Source: Rhodocyclaceae bacterium UBA2250 (GTDB taxonomy: Bacteria > Pseudomonadota > Gammaproteobacteria > Burkholderiales > Rhodocyclaceae). Taken from it: a stretch of DNA of 64,000 nucleotides. The stretch is from the NCBI GenBank assembly GCA_002347285.1, contig DDXW01000053.1, positions 78,957 to 142,956 on the forward strand, read 5' to 3'. Below the pieces are notes generated by a model. That model saw only the letters and a program-made list of their open reading frames with translations. It had not been told where the DNA came from and did no database searches. The translations under genes and the position numbers were made by a program. Every line of letters begins with the position of its first letter. The first letter of the stretch is position 1. This document shows, in pieces, positions 14,246-24,204 of the stretch.

Positions 14246-16834
14246 CTAAAATGATGCCATATTACGCTTCTTGCCGGTGCCCGACTTGGCGGCAGCGCTT
14301 CCACCTTTCTCCGATGGCTTCTTCGCCGCCGCCTCGCCAGCGCCGACTTTCTCGGCCTTGGGGGTCTTCGCCGGGGCGGCTGCTTTCTTCGGGGCGCGCT
14401 GCTCGAACTCGAAGCCGACCTTGCCGTCGGCGCCGCGCACGAGGTAGGCGGAGAACTTCTTCTTGGTGCGGTTGGAGACGAAGCCCTTGAGCAGCGAAGT
14501 CTTGCCGGTCTCGAGCAGCTTCTGCATCTCGGCCTTGGAAATCTCCTGCTGCAGGATCACCTTGCCGGAACGGAAGTCGCAGGACTTGGCCGCGCCGACG
14601 GCTTTCTCGCAGACGTAGGCCATCGGCTGTTCGAAGACGCGCGCGCCGCATTTCGGACAGGAACCCAGCGGCTCCTGGCCGCTGAAGTCGACTTCCTCGG
14701 CGGCATCTTCCTCGTTGCCGAAGTCGAACTTCGGCGCGTGCTCGCCGTCGAGCCTGATCACGGCGGCGAAGGCGCGCCCCATCTTGCTGCGGAAGCCCTG
14801 CAGCGGACCGATCTGCCGGTTCCGCAGCAGCTCATCCATCTCCTCGGGCTCCCACTGGCGGCCGGCGATCACCTTCCAGAGCTTGTAGTCGCACCGGTCG
14901 CACTTGAAGTGGCGGTAGGTTTCGTGGATCTGGCCGCCGCACTTCGGGCAGGGCGTCTCGAGCGTACCGAAGTCGGCGTCCGCGAACTCGCCGGTCTTGA
15001 TGCGCTCGACCATCTCCTGCGTCTGCTCGGTGATGTGGGACATGAACTCGTCGCGCTTGAGGCGGCCGTGCTCCATCTCCTTGAGCTTCCATTCCCACAG
15101 GCCGGTCAACTCGGGCGAGCGGATCTCGTCGACCTTGAGCTGCTCGAGCGCGAATAAAAGATTGAAGGCCTTGGCGGTCGGCTGCAGCTCGCGGCCGTTG
15201 CGATGCAGGTATTCCTCGGCGATCAGGCCCTCGATCGTCGCCGCGCGCGTCGCCGGCGTGCCGAGGCCGCGCTCGGCCATGGCGTCCCGGAGCTCCTCGT
15301 CGTCGACCAGTTTGCCCGCGCCTTCCATCGCAGAGAGCAGCGTCGCTTCGTTGAAGCGCGGCGGCGGCTTGGTGGCGTTGGCCTTCACCTCGACGTCGTT
15401 GGCCCAGACGCGCTCGTTCTTTTCCAGCGGCGGCAGATTCGGATTCTCATCGTCACCTTGCGCTTCCTTGCCATAGACGGCAAGCCAGCCCGGCGTGACC
15501 AGCACCTTGCCCTCGGTCTTGAACGGCTCGCCCTCGACGCGCGTGATGCGCGTGGTGACGAGATATTCGGCGCTGGGGTAGAAGATCGCGATGAAGCGCT
15601 TGACGACGAGGTCGTAGAGCTTCTGTTCCGGCTCGGACAGGTGCTTCGGCGCCGTGCCGGTGGGGATGATCGCGAAGTGGTCCGAGACCTTGGCGTTGTT
15701 GAAGATGCGCTTGGTCGGATGCACCCAGCCGTTTTTCAGCACCTCGGCGGCATGCTTGCCGTAGCTGCTGTCGCCGAGCGCGTGCAGGGTGTCCTTGGCG
15801 GCGCCGAGCATGTCCTCGGGCAGGTAGCGCGAGTCGGTCCGCGGGTAGGTGAGCACCTTGTGCTTCTCGTAGAGCGCCTGCGCCAGCGCCAGCGTGTTGC
15901 GCGCCGAGAAGCCGAAGCGGCCGTTGGCCTCGCGCTGCAGGCTGGTCAGGTCGTAGAGCAGCGGGCATGCCTCGGTCTTCGGCTTGGACTCTTCCGTGAC
16001 CTCGCCGTGCTTGCCGAGGCATTTCTTGCGCAGCGCCTCGGCCTGCTTGACGTCCCAGAGGCGCTCGGCCCTGGCGTGCTCGTCCTCGGCTTTCTTGAAC
16101 TTCTCGTCGAACCACTTGCCGCGATAGGTGCCGGCAACGGCCTGGAACTCGGCCTCGACCTCCCAGTAGTCGCGCGGCTGGAAGGCGCGAATCGCCTTCT
16201 CGCGCTCGACCAGGATCGCCAGCGTCGGCGTCTGCACGCGGCCGACGGTGGTCTTGTAGAAGCCGCCTTCCTGCGAGTTGAAGGCGGTCATCGCGCGCGT
16301 GCCGTTGATGCCGATCAGCCAGTCGGCCTCGGAGCGGCAGCGCGCCGCGTCGGCCAGCGGCAGCATCTCCTCGTCGGTGCGCAGGTGGGCGAAGCCGTCC
16401 TTGATCGCCTGCGCGGTCATCGACTGCAGCCAGAGGCGCCGGATCGGCTTGTCGGCCTTGGCGTGCTGGACGACGTAGCGGAAGATCAGCTCGCCCTCGC
16501 GCCCCGCGTCGCAGGCGTTCACCAGGCCGGTGACGTCCTTGCGCTTGATCAGGCGCGTCAAGAGCTTGAGCCGGTCGGCGGTCTTGTCGATCGGGTTGAG
16601 CGTGAAGCGCGGCGGGATCACCGGCAGATGGGTGAAGGTCCATTTGCCGCGCTTGACCTCGTATTCCTCGGGCACCGTCAGCTCGAGCAGATGGCCGATC
16701 GCCGAGCTCAATACATAGTGCTCGCTCTCGAAATAGTCGCCTTCGCGCTCGAATTTTTCACCGGAGCCGCCCAGCGCCCGGGCAATGTCCTGGGCGACGG
16801 AAGGCTTCTCGGCGATGATCAATTGTTTGCTCAT
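14246..16834 (-). CDS. topB: DNA topoisomerase III
   Basis: This 862-residue type IA topoisomerase begins MSKQLIIAEKPSVAQDIARA and has the TOPRIM acidic motif as NACDAGREGELIFRY. The active-site Tyr lies in KVLTYPRTDSRYLPEDM, and RGLGTPATRAATIEGLI follows. Beyond the core there are two Cys4-type zinc segments (TPCPKCGGQIHE with CDRCDY, and GSCPKCGARVFE) and a domain ending KKKFSAYLVRGADGKVGFEF, as in the longer proteobacterial forms. The last 50 residues are Lys/Ala/Gly-rich and disordered and hold a dispersed-element copy. It unlinks DNA strands during replication and recombination. Neighbours on the same strand are dprA and the LysM gene. Confidence 0.95.
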   Translation of the reverse strand: MSKQLIIAEKPSVAQDIARALGGSGEKFEREGDYFESEHYVLSSAIGHLLELTVPEEYEVKRGKWTFTHLPVIPPRFTLNPIDKTADRLKLLTRLIKRKDVTGLVNACDAGREGELIFRYVVQHAKADKPIRRLWLQSMTAQAIKDGFAHLRTDEEMLPLADAARCRSEADWLIGINGTRAMTAFNSQEGGFYKTTVGRVQTPTLAILVEREKAIRAFQPRDYWEVEAEFQAVAGTYRGKWFDEKFKKAEDEHARAERLWDVKQAEALRKKCLGKHGEVTEESKPKTEACPLLYDLTSLQREANGRFGFSARNTLALAQALYEKHKVLTYPRTDSRYLPEDMLGAAKDTLHALGDSSYGKHAAEVLKNGWVHPTKRIFNNAKVSDHFAIIPTGTAPKHLSEPEQKLYDLVVKRFIAIFYPSAEYLVTTRITRVEGEPFKTEGKVLVTPGWLAVYGKEAQGDDENPNLPPLEKNERVWANDVEVKANATKPPPRFNEATLLSAMEGAGKLVDDEELRDAMAERGLGTPATRAATIEGLIAEEYLHRNGRELQPTAKAFNLLFALEQLKVDEIRSPELTGLWEWKLKEMEHGRLKRDEFMSHITEQTQEMVERIKTGEFADADFGTLETPCPKCGGQIHETYRHFKCDRCDYKLWKVIAGRQWEPEEMDELLRNRQIGPLQGFRSKMGRAFAAVIRLDGEHAPKFDFGNEEDAAEEVDFSGQEPLGSCPKCGARVFEQPMAYVCEKAVGAAKSCDFRSGKVILQQEISKAEMQKLLETGKTSLLKGFVSNRTKKKFSAYLVRGADGKVGFEFEQRAPKKAAAPAKTPKAEKVGAGEAAAKKPSEKGGSAAAKSGTGKKRNMASF
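14328..14350 (+). repeat. dispersed element, copy 6 (topB tail)
   Basis: GCCGCCTCGCC-AGC-GCCGACTTT, one base off in the core. On the minus strand it encodes K-V-G-A-G-E-A-A. The match to copy 5 extends to 38 bp. Confidence 0.8.
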
Positions 16835-16879
16835 GGGGGGCGGATGTTAAGCGCCCTTGGCAGAAACATGCAAGCCGGG

Positions 16880-17962
16880 TCAGTTGAGCCGCTGGTAGCG
16901 GCCGCCAGGCAGCGGCGCGACGCGGCCCTCGAGTTCGAGCGGCAAGAGCTGCGCCAGCAGGACATCCGCGGCCAGCCCGGTGCGTGCCGCCAGCGTGTCG
17001 AGATCGCAGGGGTCGCCGCCGAGCGCGACCAGCACCGGGTCGGTCTCGGCTTCCTTGACCGCCGGCAGCGCGGCCGGGTTGACGACCTTCTCCCAGCGCA
17101 GTTCCTCGAGGATGTCCTGCGCGGATTCGACCAGCTTGGCGCCCTGCTTGATCAGCGCGTGGCAGCCCTTCGACTGCGGCGAATGGATCGAGCCGGGGAT
17201 CGCGAACACCTCGCGGCCGGCCTCGGCGGCAAGCCGCGCGGTGATCAGGGAGCCGCTCCGCTGCGCCGCCTCGACGACCAGGCAGCCTCGGCTCAAGCCG
17301 GCGATCAGGCGGTTGCGGCGCGGGAAATTGGCCGCGAGCGGCGGCGTGCCGAGCGGGAACTCGCTGACGACCGCGCCCTTGTCGGCGATCTCGCGCGCCA
17401 GCGCTTCGTTGCGCGCCGGATAGATGCGGTCGATGCCGGTGCCGATCACGGCGATCGTCGCGGCCGCTTCCCGCAACGCCCCCCGATGCGCGGCGGCATC
17501 GATGCCGGCGGCCAGGCCGCTGACGACGGTCAGCCCGGCACCGGCCAGGGACTGCGCGAAGGCTTCGGCATTCGCCTCGCCCTGCTTCGTGGCGTTGCGG
17601 CTGCCGACGATCGCGAAGGCCGGACGATTGAGCAGTTCGACCCGGCCCTTGGCGTAGAGCAGGACGGGGGGATCGGCGGCGGTCAGCAACGCCTGCGGGT
17701 ACTCGCCGTCGGCCAGCGTGAGGATCCGGTTGCCCGGCTGCGCCGCCCACGCGAGCGCGGCTTCGATTTCAGCGCCGCAGTCATGGGCCAGGAGCCGCGC
17801 CGCGAGACCGCCGCCCACGACGCCGCGCAGTGCGGCGGCAGAGGAGGCGAAGATCGCCTCGGGCCCGCCGCATGCCTTGAGCAACTGGCGCTGCCCCTCG
17901 CCGCCGATGCCGGGGATCAAGGTCAGGCGCAGCCAGCCCGCCAGTTCGGCTTGCGACGCCAC
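16880..17962 (-). CDS. dprA: DNA-processing protein DprA (Smf)
   Basis: This 360-residue protein has an N-terminal helical SAM-like part (about 1-60), then the extended Rossmann fold with FAIVGSRNATKQGEANAEAF, VVSGLAAGIDAAAHRGAL, IAVIGTGIDRIYPARNEAL and FPRRNRLIAGLSRGCLVVEA. A C-terminal winged-helix-like domain (DLDTLAARTGLAADVLLAQL) completes it. DprA loads RecA on incoming single strands during natural transformation. DprA alone does not prove competence, but its presence matters for the idea that the dispersed element could be an uptake signal. It is 27 bases downstream of the LysM gene on the same strand. Confidence 0.95.
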   Translation of the reverse strand: MASQAELAGWLRLTLIPGIGGEGQRQLLKACGGPEAIFASSAAALRGVVGGGLAARLLAHDCGAEIEAALAWAAQPGNRILTLADGEYPQALLTAADPPVLLYAKGRVELLNRPAFAIVGSRNATKQGEANAEAFAQSLAGAGLTVVSGLAAGIDAAAHRGALREAAATIAVIGTGIDRIYPARNEALAREIADKGAVVSEFPLGTPPLAANFPRRNRLIAGLSRGCLVVEAAQRSGSLITARLAAEAGREVFAIPGSIHSPQSKGCHALIKQGAKLVESAQDILEELRWEKVVNPAALPAVKEAETDPVLVALGGDPCDLDTLAARTGLAADVLLAQLLPLELEGRVAPLPGGRYQRLN

Positions 17963-17989
17963 GACGACCGCCGGGAAGTGTTACGGCCG

Positions 17990-19033
17990 TTACGGCTTGC
18001 GCAGGCGGTCGCCGAGCAGGACGGTGCGGCTGGAACTCGTCACCAGCGCATACGAGACGCGGTCGAAGACGCGGAAGACGAACGCCAGGCCGTAGCGCTC
18101 GTCGGGCAGGGTGTGGGTCATCGGCTCGTCGTTCTCGAAGCGGTTGGCGACGGTCGCGCCGGTTCGGTAGAGTGCGAGGACGTGGCCGACCTCGAGACCG
18201 TCGTTCTTGCCGCGCGAGATGGAGACGACCGCATTCGCGGCGCCCTCGCCGACTCCGCCGTAGATCGTCATGATGCGCGCCTCGATCTCCTTCTCCGGCG
18301 CATGCGGGACGTAGCTCATCACCTGGGGGGGCGGTGCCGGCACGACGTAGTCGCCGCGGCCGATCTCCTCTTTCACGCTGGTGACTTCGAGCGGCAGCAC
18401 CTCGCCGAGCGCGCCGGCGGGCTGGGCGTTGCCGAGATAGACCGCCTCGATGCCGAGCGGCTCGTTGTTCTCGGGGTCGATCAGCGGTCGGCCCGGACGG
18501 AAGATCTGCCAGCGCTTGACGTTCGGGTCGGCGTTGCTGGTCACGTAGATCAGGTCGCCGGTGCCGGTGTAAACCCGGTTCTCCTGGGTGGCGACGATGC
18601 GCGGCACGGTATCGAATTCGCCCGGATTGATCACCAGCGGCTGCGCCAGGAAGGGTTCGATCGCCTGGGGGGAAATCGCGGGAATCTCCTTGGGCGGCAC
18701 CTCGACATGCACCTGCGGGCCGAGCTTGACGAGGTTGCCGAGGCGCAGGCGCGGATCGCCGCCGCTGCGATCGAGGATCAGCACCTGGCCCGGGTAGATG
18801 CGATGCGGATTCTTCACCTGCTCCGCGTTCATCTTCCAAAGTTCGGGCCAGCGGAAGGGATCCTTGAGGAATTTCGACGAGATGCCCCAGAGGGTGTCGC
18901 CGGGAACCACGATATGACGCTCGGGGGCATCCGCGGCCAGCTCGAGGGGCTTCTGGGCGGGCGCGGGGGCGCTCTGCGCCAGCGCGGCAGCGGTTGAAAA
19001 ACTGAAAAACAGCGCGAATATAATGCGTTGCAT
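17990..19033 (-). CDS. LysM peptidoglycan-binding protein
   Basis: The chosen ATG at 19031-19033 gives a Sec signal peptide, [21 protein letters not shown] LysM domain follows at about residues 37-90 ([20 protein letters not shown] to [10 protein letters not shown]). The remaining 250 residues form a conserved region of unknown function with VISRGKN-like and [17 protein letters not shown] segments. It is probably periplasmic and attached to the cell wall. In betaproteobacteria this gene is commonly found between dprA and def, divergent from def, as here. The 74 bases between it and def must hold both promoters. Confidence 0.88.
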   Translation of the reverse strand: MQRIIFALFFSFSTAAALAQSAPAPAQKPLELAADAPERHIVVPGDTLWGISSKFLKDPFRWPELWKMNAEQVKNPHRIYPGQVLILDRSGGDPRLRLGNLVKLGPQVHVEVPPKEIPAISPQAIEPFLAQPLVINPGEFDTVPRIVATQENRVYTGTGDLIYVTSNADPNVKRWQIFRPGRPLIDPENNEPLGIEAVYLGNAQPAGALGEVLPLEVTSVKEEIGRGDYVVPAPPPQVMSYVPHAPEKEIEARIMTIYGGVGEGAANAVVSISRGKNDGLEVGHVLALYRTGATVANRFENDEPMTHTLPDERYGLAFVFRVFDRVSYALVTSSSRTVLLGDRLRKP

Positions 19034-19107
19034 AGAACAGACCTCCGGGCTAGTTGCGGATTCTGCCCCCAAATTCCGCGGTCATCAACTGTGTAAAGGT
19101 GATTTTC

Positions 19108-19611
19108 ATGGCCTTATTGCCCATTTTGCGTTATCCGGACCCCCGCCTGCACACCAGGGCCAAGCCGGTGGCGGCCGTGGACGCGGGCATCCGCCAGTTG
19201 GTCGCCGACATGGCCGAAACCATGTACGAGGCGCCGGGCATCGGGTTGGCCGCCACGCAGGTCAATGTGCACAAGCGCGTGCTGGTGCTCGACGTTTCCG
19301 AGGACAAGTCGCAGCTGATGGCCTTCATCAACCCGGAAATCCTCCAGCGCGACGGCGAGCACGTGGGCGAGGAGGGCTGCCTGTCGGTGCCCGGCATCTA
19401 CGAAACCGTCAAGCGCAGCGAACGGGTCAAGGTACGTGCGCTCGACACCGAGGGCAAACCCTTCGAACTCGAGGCCGACGGCCTGCTGGCGGTCTGCCTG
19501 CAGCACGAGATCGACCACCTCGACGGCATGGTGTTCGTCGAATACCTCTCGCAGCTCAAGCTCAACCGCATCAAGGCCAAGCTCGCGAAGCAGGCCAGAA
19601 TCACGGCCTGA
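19108..19611 (+). CDS. def: peptide deformylase
   Basis: The protein is 167 residues from the ATG at 19108, giving [20 protein letters not shown]. All three deformylase motifs are present: [17 protein letters not shown] with the metal-binding Cys, and HEIDHLDG with the two His and the catalytic Glu. The enzyme removes the formyl group from nascent proteins, using Fe(II) or a similar metal. fmt, which adds the formyl group to initiator tRNA, starts 2 bases after its stop, the usual functional pair in one operon. Confidence 0.97.
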   Translation: MALLPILRYPDPRLHTRAKPVAAVDAGIRQLVADMAETMYEAPGIGLAATQVNVHKRVLVLDVSEDKSQLMAFINPEILQRDGEHVGEEGCLSVPGIYETVKRSERVKVRALDTEGKPFELEADGLLAVCLQHEIDHLDGMVFVEYLSQLKLNRIKAKLAKQARITA

Positions 19612-19613
19612 CC

Positions 19614-20531
19614 GTGAAAGTTGCCTTCGCCGGCACGCCGGAATTCGCCGCGGTCGCGCTGCGCGCGCTCATCGCCGCCGGCTTCGAGATTCCGCTGGTG
19701 CTGACCCAGCCCGACCGGCCGGCCGGGCGCGGCCAGAAGCTGGTCGCCAGCGCCGTCAAGCAGGTCGCGCTCGCGCACGGCATCCCCGCGCATCAGCCGG
19801 AGAAGCTGCGCGATCCCGCCACGCATGCGCCGCTGATCGAATGCGCGCCCGACGTGCTGGTGGTCGCGGCCTACGGCCTGATCCTGCCGCAGGCGGTGCT
19901 GAACATACCGAAGCGCGGCTGCCTCAACATCCACGCCTCGCTGCTGCCGCGCTGGCGCGGCGCCGCGCCGATCCAGCGCGCGATCGAGGCGGGCGACGCG
20001 GAAACCGGCGTCGCCATCATGCGGATGGAGGCCGGCCTCGACACCGGCCCGGTGCTGCTCGCCGCAGCGCTGCCGATCGGTCCGGCGGAGACGGCGGCGA
20101 CGCTGCACGACCGGCTCGCCGCGCTCGGCGGCCGGCTGATCGTCGATGCCCTGCAGCGGCTCGACGCGCTGACGCCGCAGCCGCAGCCGGCCGGCGGCGT
20201 CACCTACGCCAACAAGATCGACAAGGCCGAGGCCGCGATCGACTGGACGCGGCCGGCCGCCGAGATCGAGCGGCGCATCCGCGCCTTCGATCCCTTTCCC
20301 GGCTGCACGGTGAAATTCGGCGCGGACGTTCTGAAGATCTGGCGCGCGGAACTGGCGCCGGGCGGCGGGCAGGCCGGCGCAATCCTCGCCGTCGCGCCGG
20401 ACGGCATCACCGTCGCCTGCGGAGAGGGCGCGCTGAAACTGGTCGAGCTGCAGAAGCCGGGCGGGCGCCGCCTCGCCAGCGCCGAGTTTCTGCCCGGTTT
20501 CCCGCTCGCCGCCGGCCAGCGCTTCGCTTGA
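19614..20531 (+). CDS. fmt: methionyl-tRNA formyltransferase
   Basis: The gene begins with a GTG at 19614 and codes for 305 residues, [20 protein letters not shown] onward. The formyl-THF binding and catalytic region includes [20 protein letters not shown] (Asn and His of the NxH motif) and [14 protein letters not shown]. The C-terminal OB-like domain starts near residue 205 ([20 protein letters not shown]). It formylates Met-tRNA(fMet) for translation initiation. The C-terminal segment [13 protein letters not shown] coincides with a dispersed-element copy (20467-20489). That stretch resembles other betaproteobacterial Fmt tails, so here the element may be shaped from existing codons and not inserted. 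Confidence 0.97.
   Translation: MKVAFAGTPEFAAVALRALIAAGFEIPLVLTQPDRPAGRGQKLVASAVKQVALAHGIPAHQPEKLRDPATHAPLIECAPDVLVVAAYGLILPQAVLNIPKRGCLNIHASLLPRWRGAAPIQRAIEAGDAETGVAIMRMEAGLDTGPVLLAAALPIGPAETAATLHDRLAALGGRLIVDALQRLDALTPQPQPAGGVTYANKIDKAEAAIDWTRPAAEIERRIRAFDPFPGCTVKFGADVLKIWRAELAPGGGQAGAILAVAPDGITVACGEGALKLVELQKPGGRRLASAEFLPGFPLAAGQRFA
20467..20489 (+). repeat. dispersed element, copy 7 (fmt 3' part)
   Basis: GCCGCCTCGCC-AGC-GCCGAGTTT, exact. Here it is read in the frame R-L-A-S-A-E-F, different from the S-P-A-P-S-F and K-L-G-A-G-E-A-A frames elsewhere. Confidence 0.8.
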
Positions 20532-20585
20532 ACCTTTGGCCTCGCCCCCCATCTAACCCGGGCAATCGATGACACGGAGAAAACG

Positions 20586-21437
20586 ATGTTCAACTGGCTG
20601 AAAACCACCATCCTGATGGCCGCCATCGTCGCGCTGTTCGGCGCGATCGGCATGGCCATCGGCGGCAAGCAGGGCATGCTGCTCGCGCTGGCGCTGGGCG
20701 GCGCGATGAACTTCTTCGCCTACTGGTTCTCGGACAAGATGGTGCTCAAGATGTACAACGCGCAGGAGGTCGATGCGGCTTCCAGCCCCTATCTCTACAA
20801 CATGGTGCGCGAACTGACGCAGCGCGCCGGCCTGCCGATGCCGCGCGTCTATCTCATCGACGAGGCGCAGCCGAACGCCTTCGCCACCGGCCGCAATCCC
20901 GAGCATGCCGCCGTCGCCGCGACGCGCGGCATCCTGCAGCTGCTCTCCGAGCGCGAACTGCGCGGCGTGATGGCGCACGAGCTCGCCCACGTGCGGCACC
21001 GCGACATCCTGATCTCGACCATCGCCGCCACCATGGCCGGCGCGATCTCGATGCTCGCCAACTTCGCCATGTTCTTCGGCGGCCGCGACAGCGAGGGCCG
21101 CCCGGCCAACCCGCTCGCCTCGATCCTGGTGATGTTCCTCGCGCCGCTGGCCGCCGCGCTGATCCAGATGGCGATCTCGCGTGCCCGCGAGTTCGAGGCC
21201 GACCGCGGCGGCGCCGAGATTTCCGGCGACCCGAACGCGCTCGCCGATGCGCTGGCGAAGATCGATGCCTACGCGCGCGGCATCCCGATGTACACGGCCG
21301 AGGCGCATCCCGAAACGGCGCAGATGATGATCATGAACCCGCTGTCGGGCAACGGCATCAAGAGCCTGTTCTCGACGCACCCGGCGACCGAGGAGCGCAT
21401 CGCGCGCCTGCGCGCCCTGGCGCGCGGCGCGTACTGA
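20586..21437 (+). CDS. htpX: HtpX-family membrane metalloprotease
   Basis: This 283-residue protein has two N-terminal membrane segments (about 4-24 and 28-48). The zinc-protease motif [13 protein letters not shown] lies near residues 129-141 (HExxH). A second pair of hydrophobic helices is near 150-200, followed by [20 protein letters not shown], which supplies the third zinc ligand. HtpX degrades misfolded membrane proteins together with FtsH. It sits 54 bases after fmt in the conserved def-fmt-htpX-rsmB order, here interrupted by the opposite-strand homospermidine synthase. The stop directly abuts the stop of that convergent gene. Confidence 0.95.
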   Translation: MFNWLKTTILMAAIVALFGAIGMAIGGKQGMLLALALGGAMNFFAYWFSDKMVLKMYNAQEVDAASSPYLYNMVRELTQRAGLPMPRVYLIDEAQPNAFATGRNPEHAAVAATRGILQLLSERELRGVMAHELAHVRHRDILISTIAATMAGAISMLANFAMFFGGRDSEGRPANPLASILVMFLAPLAAALIQMAISRAREFEADRGGAEISGDPNALADALAKIDAYARGIPMYTAEAHPETAQMMIMNPLSGNGIKSLFSTHPATEERIARLRALARGAY

Positions 21438-22841
21438 TCAGCCGACCCGGAAGTTCCGGAACTGCCAGGGATCGTCCGCGTCGACGTCCTGCGCGAAGAA
21501 GTCGGCGCGCTCCTTGAGCGGCGTCCAGTCGGAATAGACGCCCACCACCTCGCCGAGATATGGCCGACAGAAATCGATGATCTCGGCAAACGGCAGCTCG
21601 TCGGGGTCGACCACGCCGCAGGCCGGATTCTCGATCGCCCAGACCACGCCGGCCATCACGCCGGCCGTCACCTGCAGCGCGGTGGCCGAATTGAACGGCG
21701 CCAGCCGGCGCGCCTCCTGCGTCGACAGCCGCGAGCCGAGCCAGTAGGCGCCTTTCGGGTGGCCCATCAGCAGCACGCCCAGTTCGTCGACGCCGCTCTC
21801 GATCTCGGCGCGCACGATGCGCTTGTTCTCCTGCAGCCGCCATTCGCGGCCGGCCAGCTCGTGCAGCGAGAGCACCGCGTCGTCGCAGGGGTGGTAGGCG
21901 TAGTGCACGGTCGGCCGGTATGCCGGCCGCGGCCCGCTGCCGACGGTCAGATAATCGGCGATCGAGATCGCCTCGCCGTGCGTGATGAGGAAGCCGTGCA
22001 GCGGCCCGGCCAGCGGCGTCCAGCTGCGCACGCGGGTCGCCGCGCCGGGCCGCTCGAGGTAGATCGCCGCCTCGCAGCCGAAGCCGTGGCGCCGGCCGTC
22101 CGGCGGCAGCCCCTGCTCGTGGCTGCCCCAGCCGAGTTCGGCCGGCTGGCAGCCCTCGCCGGCGAAGCCGTCCACCGACCAGGTGTTCAGGAACTCGCCC
22201 GGCCGCTTGCGCGGCTGCGCCGTCTGCCAGTCGCGCTCGGCGACGTGGATCGTCCGGATCGACAGCGCCTGCGCCAGTCGCGCCCAGCCGCTGCGATCCT
22301 GCGGCGCCTCGGCCGGCCTGCCGCAGTCGCGCGCGACGTCGAGCAGCGCCTGCTTGACGAAGTGCGACACCCAGCCGGGGTTGGCGCCGTGGGTCAGCAC
22401 CGCCGTCGGCGCGCCAGGGCGGTGCAGCGCCCTGGCCTGCTCGCGCAGCGCGTAGTTCGAGCGGGCGGACGGGCTCAGCGCAGGATCGGTGTAGCCGCCG
22501 GCCCAGGGTTCGATGCAGGCGTCGAGATAGAGCGCGCCGCGTTCGCGGCAGAGCTCGATGAGCGCGACGCTTGAAACGTTGATCGCGAGGTTGAGCAGGA
22601 AGTCGCCGGGGCCGAGCAGCGGTTCGAGCACTTGCCGGTAGTTGTCGCGGGTCAGCGGCAGGATGCGGTGCCGCAGGCCGTAGGCGTTGGCCTCCTCGAC
22701 GCCCTCGGCGTCGGCGGTGATGATCGCGATCTGCTCGGGGCGCAGGGCGACATGGCGGAACAGCAGCGGCAGCACGCCCTGGGCGATGGCACCGAAGCCG
22801 ACGACGACGAGCCGGCCGGAGAACGAAACGGGAGCTTTCAT
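21438..22841 (-). CDS. hss: homospermidine synthase
   Basis: This 467-residue protein has an N-terminal Rossmann motif, RLVVVGFGAIAQGVLPLLF, and the saccharopine-dehydrogenase-like fold seen in bacterial homospermidine synthases. ALYLDACIEPWAGGYTDPAL, TAVLTHGANPGWVSHFVKQA and NTWSVDGFAGEGCQPAELGW are typical segments. The NAD-dependent enzyme joins two putrescine units, or putrescine with spermidine, to make sym-homospermidine, a main polyamine in many alpha- and betaproteobacteria. It is monocistronic, convergent with htpX without a gap and divergent from rsmB. Confidence 0.9.
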   Translation of the reverse strand: MKAPVSFSGRLVVVGFGAIAQGVLPLLFRHVALRPEQIAIITADAEGVEEANAYGLRHRILPLTRDNYRQVLEPLLGPGDFLLNLAINVSSVALIELCRERGALYLDACIEPWAGGYTDPALSPSARSNYALREQARALHRPGAPTAVLTHGANPGWVSHFVKQALLDVARDCGRPAEAPQDRSGWARLAQALSIRTIHVAERDWQTAQPRKRPGEFLNTWSVDGFAGEGCQPAELGWGSHEQGLPPDGRRHGFGCEAAIYLERPGAATRVRSWTPLAGPLHGFLITHGEAISIADYLTVGSGPRPAYRPTVHYAYHPCDDAVLSLHELAGREWRLQENKRIVRAEIESGVDELGVLLMGHPKGAYWLGSRLSTQEARRLAPFNSATALQVTAGVMAGVVWAIENPACGVVDPDELPFAEIIDFCRPYLGEVVGVYSDWTPLKERADFFAQDVDADDPWQFRNFRVG

Positions 22842-22890
22842 CGGAATCTCTTGCCTGTGATCGAACGACGCAGATGCCGATATTTATCAC

Positions 22891-24204
22891 ATGCGCCGTA
22901 AGATTCGCACCCTCGTGACCGTTTCCCGCCCTTCCTCCCCTTCCCCGGCGCCGCCGCTCGCCCAAGCGCTCGCGGCCGCCGCGGCCGCCGTCGCCGCGGT
23001 GCTGGCCGGCCGCACGCCGGAGGCGGCGCTCGCCCAGGCGGACGCTGCGCTGCGGCCGGCGGCACTCGACCTCGCCTACAGCGCACTGCGCGATTGCGGG
23101 CGCGGCGACTGCCTGCTCGGCCGGCTGCTCGAGCGGCCGCTCAAGGACAGGCCGGCCCGCGCCCTGCTGCTGGTCGCGCTGGCACGGCTCGAGCGCCGGC
23201 CGGCAGAGGCCCACACCATCGTCGACCAAGCGGTCACTGCGGCGGCGCGGCCGTTCCGCGGCCTCGTGAACGCCGTGCTGCGCAACTTCCTGCGGCGGCG
23301 CGACGAGCTGCTCGCCGCCGCGGAGGCCGACCCGGCCGCGCGCTGGCGCCATCCGCTCTGGTGGCTCGACCGGCTGCGCGCCACGTATCCGCGGCAATGG
23401 CAGGAGATCGCCACCGCCGGCAACACGCAGCCGCCGCTGTGCCTGCGCGTAAACCGGCGCCGCCTCGCCGGCGCCGAGTTTCTGCAGGAACTCGCCGCCG
23501 CCGGCATCGGCGCGCGCGCGCTCGATGAAACGGCGATCCTGCTCGACAAGCCGCTGCCGGTCGAGCGCATCCCCGGTTTTCGCGAGGGCAGGGTATCCCT
23601 CCAGGACTGGGGCGCGCAGCGGGCCGCCCCGCTGCTCGACGCGCGGGACGGCATGCGCGTGCTCGACGCCTGCGCCGCCCCCGGCGGCAAGACCGCGCAC
23701 CTGCTCGAGCTGGCCGACCTCGACCTGACCGCGCTCGAGCTCGACCCGCAGCGCGCGCGGCGCATCGGCGAGAACCTCGAGCGGCTGGGACTGGCCGCCA
23801 CGGTCAAGGTGGCCGATGCCGGCCGGCCGCGGGACTGGTGGGACGGCCGCCCCGAATCACGCTATGACCGCATCCTCGCCGACGTGCCCTGCTCCGCCTC
23901 GGGTGTCGTGCGGCGGCATCCCGACATCAAGTGGCTGCGCCGCCCCGCCGATGTGGCGGGATTCGCACGCACCCAGGCCGCGCTACTCGACGCTTTGTGG
24001 CCGCTGCTGGCGCCGGGTGGCAAAATGCTCTACTGCACCTGTTCGGTTTTCGCGGAGGAAAACGGCGAGCAGGTGCGCGCCTTCGCGGCGCGCCACCCCG
24101 ATGTCCGTCGCCTGCCCACCGGCGGCGCCGAAGAAGAACTGCAATTGCTGCCCGCGGCCGACCATGACGGTTTCCATTACGCCCTGCTTGCGAAGACGCC
24201 TTGA
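22891..24204 (+). CDS. rsmB: 16S rRNA (cytosine(967)-C5)-methyltransferase RsmB
   Basis: About 437 residues. The N-terminal NusB-like domain (about 20-155) has AHTIVDQAVTAAARPFRGLV and NAVLRNFLRRRDEL. The C-terminal methyltransferase domain has the SAM motif RVLDACAAPGGKTAHLLELA, motif IV with Cys in ADVPCSASGVVRRHPDIKW, and the catalytic Cys in MLYCTCSVFAEENGEQV. It methylates C967 of 16S rRNA. The start is uncertain: ATG at 22891 or GTG at 22915, neither with a clear ribosome site. The 3' end overlaps the next gene by 41 bases. A dispersed-element copy lies at 23459-23481, encoding R-L-A-G-A-E-F. Confidence 0.95.
   Translation: MRRKIRTLVTVSRPSSPSPAPPLAQALAAAAAAVAAVLAGRTPEAALAQADAALRPAALDLAYSALRDCGRGDCLLGRLLERPLKDRPARALLLVALARLERRPAEAHTIVDQAVTAAARPFRGLVNAVLRNFLRRRDELLAAAEADPAARWRHPLWWLDRLRATYPRQWQEIATAGNTQPPLCLRVNRRRLAGAEFLQELAAAGIGARALDETAILLDKPLPVERIPGFREGRVSLQDWGAQRAAPLLDARDGMRVLDACAAPGGKTAHLLELADLDLTALELDPQRARRIGENLERLGLAATVKVADAGRPRDWWDGRPESRYDRILADVPCSASGVVRRHPDIKWLRRPADVAGFARTQAALLDALWPLLAPGGKMLYCTCSVFAEENGEQVRAFAARHPDVRRLPTGGAEEELQLLPAADHDGFHYALLAKTP
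23459..23481 (+). repeat. dispersed element, copy 8 (rsmB)
   Basis: GCCGCCTCGCC-GGC-GCCGAGTTT, exact. It lies in the segment RVNRRRLAGAEFLQEL, which aligns to other RsmB proteins without an obvious insertion. Confidence 0.75.

Noticed and set aside
15203..18997. Plus-strand reading frame of about 1260 codons
   Set aside because: It runs antisense across topB, dprA and the LysM gene, all of which have clear family motifs on the minus strand.
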